A stretch of DNA of 64,000 nt from Cordilura impudica (taxonomy: Eukaryota; Arthropoda; Insecta; Diptera; Scathophagidae), in the NCBI GenBank assembly GCA_963682025.1, contig OY821519.1, forward strand, positions 97,491,585 to 97,555,584, read 5' to 3'. The notes under the pieces were generated by a model. The model searched no databases, had not been told where the DNA came from, and saw only the letters and a list, made by a program, of their open reading frames with translations. A program made the position numbers and the translations under genes. This document shows, in pieces, positions 56,601 to 63,851 of this stretch (position 1 is the first letter of the stretch; every line of letters begins with the position of its first letter).

Positions 56601-59517
56601 AATAAGAATAAAAATAAAAAATAAAAAATAAGAATAAAAATAAAAAAATAAAAATAAAAAATAAGAATAAAAATAAAAAAATTAAAATAAAAAATAACAA
56701 AAATAAAAAAATAAAAAATAAGAATATAAATAAAAAGTAAGAATAAAAATAAAAAAATAAAAAATAATAAAAATAAAAATAAAAAATAGGAATAAAAATA
56801 AAAAAATAGGAATAAAAATAAAAAAATAAAAAAATAGGAATAAAAATAAAAAAATAAAAAATAGGAATAAAAATAAAAAAATAAAAAATAGGAATAAAAA
56901 TAAAAAAATAAAAAATAGGAATAAAAATAAAAAAATAAAAAATAGGAATAAAAATAAAAAAATAAAAAATAGGAATAAAAATAAAAAAATAAAAAATAGG
57001 AATAAAAATAAAAAAATAAAAAATAGGAATAAAAATAAAAAATAGTAATAAAAATAAAAAAATAAAAAATAGGAATAAAAATAAAAAAATAAAAAATAGG
57101 AATAAAAATAAAAAAATAAAAAATAGGAATAAAAATAAAAAAATAAAAAATAGGAATAAAAATAAAAAAATAAAAAATAGGAATAAAAATAAAAAAATAA
57201 AAAATAGGAATAAAAATAAAAAAATAAAAAATAGGAATAAAAATAAAAAAATAAAAAATTGGAATAAAAATAAAAAAATAGGAATAAAAATAAAAATATA
57301 AAAAATAGGAATAAAAATAAAAATATAAAAAATAGGAATAAAAATAAAAAAATAAAAAATAGGAATAAAAATAAAAAAATAAAAAATAGGAATAAAAATA
57401 AAAAAATAAAAAATAAGAATAAAAATAAAAAAATAAAAAATAAGAATAAAAATAAAAAAATAAAAAATAAAAAATAAGAATAAAAATAAAAAAATAAAAA
57501 ATAAGAATAAAAATAAAAAATAGAATGAAAAAAAAAATAATAAAAATAATAAATAAAAAAAAAAAATAATAAAAATAATAAATAAAAAAAAAAAAATAAT
57601 AAAAATAAAAAATAATAAAAAAAATAAAAAAATAGGAATAAAAAAAATAAGAATAAAAATAAAAAACTAAAAAATATGAATAAAAAAATGCAAAATTTTG
57701 AAAATAAAAAAAATATATAAAAATATATAAAAAATAAATTCGTAAAAGAAAACAATAAATTAAAAAAAAAAAAATAAAACAAAAACTAAAAATTAAAAAT
57801 AAACAAGTAAGAAAATTATAGTCGGTCTAGACCGACTATACGATACCCTATACCATGCGTTTAGAAACCGTATCTCCTAGGCCCAACTAACTGGACATAG
57901 AAAATAAGCAAAAACCGAATTTGAGTGGGATTTTTATTAATTTTTTTGGCTGCAGATATGAAAAAAGTTCATATCGGATGCTATATCTATAAAGGGACTA
58001 GGTCCAAAAATGGACCGATCCTGATCATGTTTGGTAAAGTCTCTTGTATTTTGCAAAAATATGTACAAACAAAATTTGAGATCAATCAGTGCAATATTTT
58101 TGTTTTTTAATAGATTTAAGTGAAGATCGGGAAGCAGCTCTATATGGGGCCAAAGGGATCATTTTTGGACTACTCATTAATGGATGTAATGAACGCATAC
58201 AAACCCAATTTGTGTAAGATCTATATGACAATTTGGATCTTATGGCAATTTATGTCGATTTCATAGGGGTAATTTGTATGGGGGCTAGGTCTGAACATGG
58301 ACCGATTCTCACCAATTTCAATAGCGTTCATCCCATGGCCGATAAAAGCTTATATACCAAATTTCATCAAAATATATTCATATTTGCGACCTGCAGTTTG
58401 ATTACAAACTTTACATGGACACACAGACGGACGGACGGACGGACGGACGGACGGACATTGTTAAATCAACTCAGAAAGTGATTCTGATTCGATCGGTATA
58501 ATTAAAGATGGGTCTAGGTCAAATATTTTTGGTTGTTACAAACAGCAGCACAAAGTCATTATACCCAAACCACATAGTGGTATAGGGTATAAAAAATGAA
58601 AACATTAAAAAGTAATAATTACTAATAAAAATCCAAAAAAATAGAAAAACAATAAAAATAAAAAACTTGGTTTACATATAAAAAATTTTTTTTACTTACT
58701 ATTTTAAACAATATTTTTTGTAAATAAAGATCTTTAATAGAATCTAAATTAAAACTTCATAAAATTAAAAGATGTAATATTTTATTTGACCTGTCGTTTG
58801 TTAATTAAAAAAATTATTTAATCGAGCTCAAGGTCATATTTTCAAAAATTATTTCTTTATTTTTGAAAATTCGACCTTGAGCTCGATTAAATAATTTTTT
58901 AATTCACTTATAAAATTTTTACAAATAATTTTTGTATATATATTGTTATTTGTTTAAAAAATATTATTTTTTTAAATTATTATTTAAATATAATTAATAT
59001 TAAATGAAATCCAAAAAAGCTGAACAATTTTAAAACTTATTTTAGTATTGATGGCATTAAAGCTACTGAAGTTTTTTTTTTAAATTGTCGTTGATAAAAA
59101 TTATCCTTTTGTTTTTATTTCATAGAATCGTAGACTAGATTAAAATTTTTAAATTTAACATTTAAAATTTTTTTTAAAACCTAATTTATTAATGTAAATT
59201 TGTTTTCCTTCTGCTCTTTTTAGCCTAATCGTACCTATTATTTGGATGATCCTGAAGGCTTTGGTTTAGAATGGGTGGCTGCTTTAGATAAAATGCATAC
59301 GCTAACCTATAATGAACAAATCAATACCTCAACCACAACCTCAAATAGAACTGCAATTAATAACACCAACACCACCTCCGTAACAAAAACTTCCTCAGCC
59401 ATATCTTCATCATCAAGAACATCATCATCATCGTCATCATCGAGAAAAACTACACCATATAAAACATCATCATTATTGACCGCACCGTTGTCAATACTGA
59501 AAACAGCATCAAATTAA
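20452..59517 (+). CDS. Pdk1: 3-phosphoinositide-dependent protein kinase 1 (gene-level entry, five coding exons)
   Basis: Join of 20452-20764, 21330-21740, 47341-48567, 48688-48962 and 59224-59517: 2520 nt including the stop, 839 residues. PDK1 is the AGC-family kinase that phosphorylates the activation loops of Akt, S6K, aPKC and relatives downstream of PI3K; its PH domain binds PIP3 at the plasma membrane. Order in the protein: Ser/Thr/Ala/Gln-rich N-terminus (1-210), kinase domain (about 214-555) with a long acidic insert, linker, PH domain (about 668-770), Ser/Thr/Asn-rich tail. Every junction has GT/AG borders and matching phase (1, 1, 1, 0). The start at 20452 was chosen because CAACATG fits the fly initiation consensus; 20461 is an alternative, and an upstream exon could extend the N-terminus. 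Introns total about 36.5 kb. Length is close to that of Drosophila Pdk1 as I recall it. Confidence 0.93.
20765..21329 (+). other. Pdk1 intron 1 (565 bp)
   Basis: GTAAGC to TTTCTTTCAG. AT-rich, nothing else recognised. Confidence 0.8.
21330..21740 (+). CDS. Pdk1: Pdk1 exon 2: low-complexity linker and start of the kinase domain
   Basis: It follows TTTCTTTCAG and ends GCAA|GTAAGT. It encodes residues 105-241 and one base of 242. The first ~100 residues are Ser/Thr-rich. The kinase domain begins at [19 protein letters not shown], with the glycine-rich loop GEGSFSNV at about residues 221-228 and [13 protein letters not shown] as strands 2-3. The exon stops one residue before the Ile-Lys of the VAIK motif, so the 25.6-kb intron lies between the ATP loop and the catalytic lysine. 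Confidence 0.93.
22916..23145. mobile_element. pogo/Tigger-like MITE, 230 bp, TA target
   Basis: Flanked by TA (22914-22915 and 23146-23147). The left end is CAGTAAAAGACCGGTAATCCG; the right end, inverted, is TAGTAGCATTCCGGATAACCG, sharing the CAGTA-like terminus and an ATCCGG/TTATCCGG core. The CAGT start with ATCCGG-type inner repeats and TA target is characteristic of pogo-group elements. No coding capacity; the ends are diverged. Confidence 0.55.
23152..24155. repeat. Three-copy tandem array, 325-350 bp unit
   Basis: AGGGACAAAATATGTTTCTG occurs at 23172, 23521 and 23845. Each copy carries the same series: AGAGAGGGTCA, GAAAGATTTTTACAGTGGGG, CATGTACCGTTTTCTTG, GAACAGGTGCGATATATTC, then a T-rich end. 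Copies differ mainly in homopolymer length and small indels, so the amplification is fairly recent. Confidence 0.9.
24156..28625. other. Intron 2 stretch, AT-rich, mostly unremarkable
   Basis: Includes a two-copy 45-48-bp repeat at about 25334-25437 (TTTTAAATGGAAAAAAATTTC, then TTAAGTCATCCTTATAAA), a 30-odd-base A run at 27625-27656 and long poly-A/poly-T tracts. No gene or RNA recognised. Confidence 0.6.
28632..28818. repeat. Two-copy tandem repeat, 93-bp unit
   Basis: CTTATGTTAAAATATTTATAAACTAAACACCCCATTAATAT starts at 28655 and 28748, with identical flanking TA-microsatellite and TTTTAGCAAAATTATTTTTT. The two copies are almost identical. Confidence 0.85.
29539..30385. mobile_element. Large near-perfect palindrome (foldback element), ~850 bp
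   Basis: The left terminus GTTCAGAAAAAAACACACA (about 29541) is matched in inverted form by the right terminus near 30365-30384. The arms run to a centre near 29950. Inside each arm an ~80-90-bp unit (GAACATGTACAATAAACAGG, then TTCGAGTTCAGTTATATTTTAA) is directly repeated. Matching blocks include GCCCAACACAACCATGACTG on the left and its complement near 30262-30290. No transposase is present. This is the structure of a foldback-type element or a recent inverted duplication; family not identified. Confidence 0.8.
30386..35120. other. Intron 2 stretch, AT-rich with microsatellites
   Basis: (TA)n at about 30868-30908 and again near 30970; repeated TATATATTTATTAAAAA words between 30930 and 31100; a ~35-base A run at 32641-32676; and TTTTGCAATTTCGCA-like degenerate words at 33050-33460. 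No gene recognised. Confidence 0.6.
35130..35930. repeat. Degenerate tandem array, ~150-180 bp unit
   Basis: The series ATTAACAATTTTAAT, AGCAAAAGTGTGAAATTGC, then GCAAAAATGCAAAATTGC, AAAGAATAC, TTTTCACTTTTT recurs with anchors near 35298, 35446, 35619 and 35798. Identity is low, so this is an old array. Confidence 0.65.
35975..36235. repeat. A-rich minisatellite (AAATAAAAATAAAAAAA type)
   Basis: Nearly pure A with interspersed T and a few C (ACACAAAAAAATAAAAATAA units at 36115-36175). It is similar in style to the much larger array at 53930-57680. Confidence 0.8.
37500..38868. repeat. Tandem array of ~140-bp unit, interrupted by a transposable element
   Basis: The unit contains GAGCTCTGTCTACATAAACAA, ATCAGCCATATTAAAAAAATTGG, TTTAATTTCTCCAT, a T run, AATTTTTCCATTAA and TTTTAAAATAATTTAGGGATT. 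GAGCTCTG anchors lie near 37658, 37791, 38710 and 38857. The array is split at 37862-38641 by a Helentron-like element inserted within the T run after CTCCATG. Confidence 0.85.
37862..38641 (+). mobile_element. DINE-1/Helentron-like non-autonomous element, copy 1
   Basis: Starts TTATACCCTATACCACTATG and ends TATAATTTTCTTACTTG. It has three hallmarks of the DINE-1/HINE group: a subterminal inverted repeat (ATACCCTATACCA at 37864-37876, TGGTATAGGGTAT at 38589-38601); a microsatellite core (CCGT)n at 37998-38028; and a perfect 24-nt palindrome at 38604-38627 (half-site TATAGTCGGTCT) about 13 bp before the 3' end. There is no target duplication; the insertion is in a T run. Open frames across it (such as 37973-38212) are conserved only because the element is repeated and are not host genes. 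Superfamily is by structure only. Confidence 0.6.
38869..42416. other. Intron 2 stretch without recognised gene
   Basis: A CT-run followed by a GT-run at 41140-41185, CCGTCCGT near 41020, repeated ACGACGT/ACGACAT words between 39708 and 40085, and long T runs. Open frames at 39055-39333 and 39889-40104 are hydrophobic and T-rich with no recognised motif. Confidence 0.55.
42417..43228 (-). mobile_element. DINE-1/Helentron-like element, copy 2 (inverted)
   Basis: Same family as 37862-38641 but in opposite orientation: CAAGTAAGAAAATTATAG and the palindrome (about 42430-42455) on the left, (GGAC)n at 43049-43090 in the middle, and CACATAGTGGTATAGGG at the right end. Somewhat longer, mainly from a longer GGAC run and small changes. 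Confidence 0.6.
43340..43990. repeat. Minisatellite, 103-123 bp unit, about six copies
   Basis: The anchor TGAAACTTGG occurs at 43365, 43468, 43571, 43692 and 43815 (ATGG in the last), with a partial sixth unit. Each unit contains CACGCACAGTCACGGAG, CCATTTCCCCTTATCC, GATCGATCTGAAACTTGG and ACTTGCTGTG. Spacing is 103 bp for the early units and 121-123 bp for the later ones, the difference being extra CACGCATAGT repeats. Confidence 0.9.
44192..44966 (+). mobile_element. DINE-1/Helentron-like element, copy 3
   Basis: Same orientation and organisation as copy 1: TTATACCCTATACCACTATG at the left, a shorter (CCGT)n at about 44329-44350, TGGTATAGGGTAT plus the palindrome near 44929-44953, and ACTTG at 44966. 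Very similar to copy 1 throughout. Confidence 0.6.
44967..47340. other. 3' end of intron 2
   Basis: Contains a degenerate low-complexity array at 45760-46420 built of TTTTTTTGTC and TAAAATTTTTTT words, a small duplication AATAGCATGTCAGGTAC (45584-45622), and a polypyrimidine tract and acceptor at 47308-47340. No other gene seen. Confidence 0.6.
47341..48567 (+). CDS. Pdk1: Pdk1 exon 3: main kinase-domain exon
   Basis: Residues 242-650. Catalytic lysine 243 (IKVCEK), alpha-C glutamate about 262 (RREREVM), HRDLKPEN with catalytic Asp 338, DFG 356-358, and activation-loop Ser 449 in [13 protein letters not shown], which corresponds to the autophosphorylated Ser241 of human PDK1. Between DFG and Ser449 lies an insert of about 75 residues, rich in Asp, Glu and Ser ([17 protein letters not shown]) and then basic ([14 protein letters not shown]); mammals lack it, and Drosophila has a comparable one as I recall. 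After the kinase domain comes a linker with a KKKT stretch and a Thr/Ser run (about 620-640). Reading continues open through the next 120-bp intron. Confidence 0.97.
48568..48687 (+). other. Pdk1 intron 3, 120 bp, in frame and without stop
   Basis: GTAAGT at 48568 and CCCTTTAACAG ending at 48687. The length is a multiple of three and the phase-1 reading frame through it has no stop codon, so retention would insert 40 residues between the kinase linker and the PH domain. Removal joins AAA A|AT AGT (Lys-Asn-Ser), matching the Drosophila-type KNSFDL sequence, which supports splicing as the normal state. Confidence 0.85.
48688..48962 (+). CDS. Pdk1: Pdk1 exon 4: first part of the PH domain
   Basis: Residues 651-742, ending in phase 0 at CATACG|GTAAGT. 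Contains [18 protein letters not shown], the basic phosphoinositide-binding segment [13 protein letters not shown] and [20 protein letters not shown], all characteristic of the PDK1 PH domain, which binds PIP3 and PI(3,4)P2. Confidence 0.97.
49513..49675 (+). mobile_element. Degenerate fragment of the DINE-1/Helentron-like family
   Basis: TTTATACCCTATACCAC start, GGGTATAATGAGTTTG, CAGAATCACTTTCTGAGTCG and a short GTCCGTCCATC run match the 5' half of the complete copies, but with many substitutions; the palindromic 3' end is missing. An older, truncated copy. Confidence 0.65.
52628..52741. mobile_element. Palindromic MITE, 114 bp, TA flanks
   Basis: Flanked by TA on each side (52626-52627, 52742-52743). 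The left arm CCCTGTTTCCATAACACAAT and the right arm are perfect inverted repeats for over 20 bp. A second inner inverted repeat (GACGAACGAAAATTTGT against ACAAATTTTCGTTCGTC) makes almost the whole element one hairpin with an ~20-nt loop. Confidence 0.75.
53285..53415. repeat. 20-bp minisatellite, about six copies
   Basis: The unit AAACCAAAATAATAAAAAAT repeats head to tail almost without change, in a wider AT-only region (52860-53590). Confidence 0.9.
53597..53903. mobile_element. MITE with GGGCCTATTCCC terminal inverted repeats, 307 bp
   Basis: Direct repeat AATAAT on both flanks (53591-53596 and 53904-53909). The left end CGGGCCTATTCCCGTTGGCG is matched in inverted form at the right end with one change (A for G). 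The inside contains further GTCGTT and AACGAAG words in both orientations and no coding capacity. The GC-rich ends stand out in the A-rich satellite it interrupts. Superfamily not assigned. Confidence 0.75.
53930..57680. repeat. A-rich satellite array, ~3.75 kb, almost free of C
   Basis: Two interleaved unit types: about 20 bp (AATAAAAATAAAAAAATAAG) and 29 bp (an ATAGG unit with an additional AAAAAATAAA). They occur in blocks, for example AAG-type at 53940-54400 and 55100-55440, ATAGG-type at 54660-55090, 55760-55930 and 56780-57400. A rarer junction word, GTTAAAATAAGAATCATAAT, occurs at 54414, 55506 and 56382, showing higher-order repetition of about 0.9-1.1 kb. The long minus-strand open frames here (Phe/Tyr/Ile/Leu only) are artefacts of composition and are not genes. 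Confidence 0.95.
57804..58593 (-). mobile_element. DINE-1/Helentron-like element, copy 4 (inverted)
   Basis: CAAGTAAGAAAATTATAG and the palindrome (about 57818-57841) at the left, (GGAC)n at 58426-58456, CACATAGTGGTATAGGGTAT at the right. Opposite orientation to copies 1 and 3 and very similar in sequence. It lies in the last Pdk1 intron. Confidence 0.6.
58806..58907. repeat. Inverted repeat (hairpin), ~45-bp arms
   Basis: TTAAAAAAATTATTTAATCG, GAGCTCAAGGTC and ATTTTCAAAAAT on the left are mirrored on the right as ATTTTTGAAAAT, GACCTTGAGCTC and CGATTAAATAATTTTTTAA, with a loop of about 8 nt. Probably a MITE hairpin. Confidence 0.8.
59224..59517 (+). CDS. Pdk1: Pdk1 last coding exon: end of PH domain and tail
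   Basis: Residues 743-839, stop TAA at 59515-59517. It starts [20 protein letters not shown], the conserved last strand and C-terminal helix of the PDK1 PH domain, followed by a Thr/Asn/Ser-rich tail (Ser run encoded by TCATCA and TCTTCA codons) with no recognised domain. The tail is typical of fly low-complexity coding sequence. Confidence 0.95.
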   Translation, partial: PNRTYYLDDPEGFGLEWVAALDKMHTLTYNEQINTSTTTSNRTAINNTNTTSVTKTSSAISSSSRTSSSSSSSRKTTPYKTSSLLTAPLSILKTASN

Positions 59518-60600
59518 AAATTGTTTTATTTTTTTTATTGATTTTTTTCTAACAAACCAAACACAACAAAGACACTTCAAAAGAAAGTAACAACAGCAAA
59601 AACAATCCAATAATTTCAAAATTGAAAACGATAAGCAATGGAGAGGAATCAAAGGGAAAGAGAATTATATATATATAAAAAAAAACAATAACATAGTAAA
59701 AAAACAAAATATAGAAAAATTATTTAAATTTAATTTTTATTTAGAACAAATTTAGTTCAAAATCACCATCAAATGAAAACAAAAATAAAAATAAAATCAT
59801 AAATATTTAGAATAATAAACAACAACAAACAAAAATAATTTATTTACACATTATTACATTTAGAAGTTGGAATTAATATTAATAATTTAAGTATAAAAAA
59901 TAAAAACTAGAACTATATACGATTTAGATAGTCTCAATTGAAATAAAATATTATTACAAATTAAATAGCATAAATATCTACATATATATAAATATATATA
60001 TATATTTAAAACTAAAAAAACAAAAACAAGTAATTATAATTTAGAAGCATATTTAGAAGTATTTAAAAAACACAGAGCTAAATTTTAAGCAATTTAGTAA
60101 AATTTAGCAAAATACCTAAAATATTGAAAGAAATTTACATAAAATACATTAGTTATTTAATTGCAAAAAATAAACAGCAACATCTACAAACAACTACTAC
60201 TACAACTACTACTATTATTATTATTACTAATTTATGATATAAGTTATATACAACATATGTAAATGCATACAATTATAAAAAGTTATTATAAAATTAAAAA
60301 AAAAAAAAAAAAACGTCTAAATTTTAAAAGAATAGTTTTTTTGTATGCAATACTTTTTTTCTTTTTCATAATTATTATTATTACTACCATTTTTTTTTTG
60401 TAAAAAATTAATATATTAAATTAATTCTTTAAATTAATTTACAAACAACAATGCATATACTTTAATTATATCAAATTAAATTAAAAAAAATAATTTATTT
60501 AATTTATCTTTTATTTCATTATTTAAAAACAAACCAATTGCTCTACATTATTATTATTATTATTCGAAAAAAAAAAAATATTTTAAAATGAATAAAATAT
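59518..60600 (+). other. Probable Pdk1 3' UTR
   Basis: AT-rich sequence after the stop with several AATAAA hexamers (for example 59942-59947, 60169-60174 and 60591-60596) and CAACAACAA and ACTACTACT runs. Which signal is used cannot be decided from sequence alone. Confidence 0.5.
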
Positions 60601-62248
60601 TTGTTTAATATTAAAACATTTATTTAAATGTTTTTAAATTAACAACTATTATACTCTGGCAGTGAACTGATTATAGGGATGTGTGATTAAGCAAAATTCT
60701 GATTAAAAAATTATTGGATTGTTTAAAATGATTCCTAAAACAAACCATGAGTTTGTTTTAGAAATATATTTATAAACCTCAAATATCTCACTTTTTATTT
60801 TGGATTTGGCTGCATAAAGTATTCAAGTCGTTTAGGTTTTGGTTCAATTCTTTGAGGTGATAGAGAAATTTTGGATACCAGATTTAAATTTTGAACACAT
60901 CTGAAAACTTTTTTTTAAAAAGTCCAGCAGGTTATATAATAAAAAAGTGTTTTTACTGTTTTAAAAGTAGACAAATTTGATAACCTGATTTGGTATGAGC
61001 AAATCCATATTTTGATAATGTCAAGAACAAGTTGAAATTGAAAATTTCTATATTTGTATAGCACATTTCAACACTACAGTGGATGGAAGCCTTAACTACA
61101 ATACTACACTTGTTTATGCAACAGATTTGTTTCCCAAAAAGCTGGATAATCAAACAATTTAAATTTATAGCAATTTTTCTTAAAATGATTAATTGATTAT
61201 TAGTAGAAACCATCAAATTTTAAAGCAAACATTTAAAATAGTAATTGAAATTCGGATAAAAAAAAATAATAAAAAAGTTTAACAAAAGACTTATTAATTT
61301 ATTAATCAAGCAATGTAACTAATCAATTAGTTGATCAATTTTAAAAATTTGATTAATTGCGAATGAATATATAAATGATCATTCTTTTCATAACATTTAT
61401 ATTCAGGTTTAGCAAAAAAGATTCTCTCAATTAAAATTTGGTGTTTCTGCAAGGAACATTTGCTGAATTTAGTAATGATTTTCTTTTAAGACTTTATGGC
61501 CTCTCTTTTTGAAAACTAATGTAGAGCAAATAGTTTAAAAAAAAAAAATTATAAAAAATATGTGTAAAACTAAAATTGAAATGAAATTAATTTAGCTTAA
61601 CAAACTGTAATGTATCAAAATTTAATAAAACAAATCGTAACTAAATCTATAAAAAAACGAAAATTTTGTCAAAACATTTTTGTTTAACAAAACTATACAA
61701 GACTTGTGGAAAAAAACCACTTAGTAAAATTTTGTTTATTTTTTTATTATAATTTTGTTTAAGTGGTTTTTATATATCTATAAAAACACTAAAATCATAT
61801 ATGAATTAATTTAAGATAAATTAAATTTTTTTTTGTTTTATTTTTGAGTTTCTTATGTTCCTGTTTTTTTGTGTGGTTAGTATTTTGTGAAATTAAAAAA
61901 AAAAAAAAAAAAATACATGTATAAATTTTCTCATTTTGTTTATTATTATTATTATTTGTGTAAAATTTAAGTATTTATTGAATTGGCTTATTTTATTATA
62001 AATTTCTTTTTGTTAAAAAAAAGTATAAATCTTTTCTAAATTATTATTTAAAAAAATTAATAATCTTTATTCTTTAAGTTTGAATTATTTTTGAAAATAA
62101 AATTTACAAACAAAATCACAATTTGATAAAACAAATAATACAATAAATTTAGTGTTTTTATTTTTAATTTTATTTGGGTTGCAATTTTATATATAATTTA
62201 TTTATTTTTTTTAAATTATACGTAAAAGTATTTTGGAATATATATAAC
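60601..62248. other. Downstream AT-rich stretch
   Basis: No recognised coding region. A minus-strand open frame of 87 codons at 60953-61216 has no motif I can name. Confidence 0.45.
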
Positions 62249-63163
62249 AGCGGGTGAATCGCCAAATTCGATATCGAGAAAAATTTAATGGAAATTCATT
62301 ATACATTTTCCTAAATAAGAGTCAAAATATTATTTTATTTCACTTTTTAAACTCACGCTTCTGTAAAAAAAATCAAATAATTGAAATTTTAAAAACAGAA
62401 ATCGCAATATAGGATAAACCATAAAGCTTTAGTTTTTTTTTTAAAGGTTTTAAATCTTCCGCTTGAACTTTTAGTCTTAAAACGCCCATTTAATTAAACT
62501 TATTTTTGTTGGTATTGTTTCAAAAGAATACTAAAATAACCCTTGAAAATGGCAGATATAGGGTTAAAATGTTCAGCGAAAAAATTTGCTGGTGAAATTT
62601 GATTGAGGCCATCCAAACACAAAATATGCATCTTAGTGGTGGCCAAAAAAAAAAACTAAAAGGCCAATAAGAATGATTATCGATGCTTTGGGAATTTTAC
62701 TTTGCTAACCAGCACAAGAATTATTCACCTGCCAGATCATGAGCTTAAAATTGTTGAACACTTATTTTTTCATACGATTTTTTTTTTTAATTTGCAATAA
62801 TAAAATATATAGAACAATTTTAATCAAAACTAAAAGTGAAATAATTGGCCGTCTTTACATTAAATGACTCATTTGCCAAACCGATTAACTCCGTTTTCTG
62901 AGTTTTTTAAATTTGCATGTCAAAAGACTATTGACGCTTAACTCTTTATATTCAAAACAAATTTCTCTACTAATAAGGATTAACTCTATCAAAAGAAATT
63001 TATTTTGAATATAAACAAATAGATTTCAATAAAGCATTAATGTTAAAAAAAAATAATCAGACAGTGCAGTTAACCGCTGTGGCATACATTACAATTTAAT
63101 TATTAACGAAAATATTAAATTTATATTAATTTCACTCGATATCGAAATGCGGCCCCCCGGCTC
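62249..63163. mobile_element. Possible decayed element with inverted ends containing ATTCGATATCGAG
   Basis: The left end GCGGGTGAATCGCC then AAATTCGATATCGAG (to about 62279), and the right end, read inverted, GCCGGGGGGCCGC then ATTTCGATATCGAG (from about 63137), are alignable inverted repeats, with GC-rich tips in otherwise AT-rich DNA. No target duplication or coding region was seen. Confidence 0.35.
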
Positions 63164-63716
63164 TACTTTTTTTTTTTTCTAAATTGTAAACTTAATCTTA
63201 ATTGAACTAAAATAATTTTAGAATAAATTAAAAAAAAAACAAACAAATGTATACTGGTTCTTACAAAGCATCATATTAGTAAAATAACAAAAAACTAAGT
63301 TAAATTTAAACAAACAAAAAATGAATGAAAAATTAAATATTTTTGAACAAAATTTTAAGAAATTATTGTTTTTTAATTGGCTGATTATCAAAAAAGGTTT
63401 GTTTTTTTTTTTTTTTTTTTGGTTTTAAGTGAAATTTGGTAGACAAAAACTTCCTAGTTATTTTTTTGTTAGTAAAATCTTTTAAGACTCTAAAAGAAAT
63501 TAAAAAAATTAAGTTTTTCTTGTAAAAGTAATTTCGATAATTATCATTTTAAACTGAGCAAGTTTGAAATAAGATTTTAATTTATTATATGTAAAACTAG
63601 ATGAAAACTAAAGAATTTAAATTCGAATATGCTGCTCTAGAAAAAGTAGACGAAATCGTAAATGTTGTTTCCTTTATGAAGAGTAACTAAATTAAAATTC
63701 TATTTGCAATTGGTAG

Positions 63717-63851
63717 AGCTCTTCATTTAGTCAGTCAGCTGCTCGGGTGTCCAATCTGAACCAGCCGGAAACAAGCATACCCACATGGGATGGACTTTTA
63801 ACCCTTTCAGAGATGAGTAGCAAAACGGTTGGTCATTATAAGTTAATATAA
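63717..63851 (+). other. Short open segment of coding-like composition, unidentified
   Basis: After a TAG at 63714, 44 sense codons run to TAA at 63849-63851, containing SQSAARVSNLNQPETSIPTW and DGLLTLSEMSSKTVGHYK. Base composition is clearly less AT-biased than its surroundings. There is no start codon at the beginning, so it would be an exon or a transposon relic; I do not recognise the family. Confidence 0.25.

Larger units (their letters stand above)
48963..59223 (+). other. Pdk1 intron 4 (10,261 bp)
   Basis: GTAAGTTTTG to GCTCTTTTTAG. It splits the PH domain between HT and PNRTYY. Outside the repeats listed separately, it is plain AT-rich sequence (49680-52600) with no gene recognised. 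Confidence 0.9.

Noticed and set aside
53800..57782. Long minus-strand open frames of 100-366 codons made of Phe, Tyr, Ile, Leu and Ser
   Set aside because: They are translations of the (AATAAAAATAAAAAAATAAG)-type satellite; the absence of stops follows from composition, and there is no codon or domain signal.
60953..61216. Minus-strand frame of 87 codons considered as a transposase relic
   Set aside because: Only vague hAT-like words on either strand; no conserved motif order.
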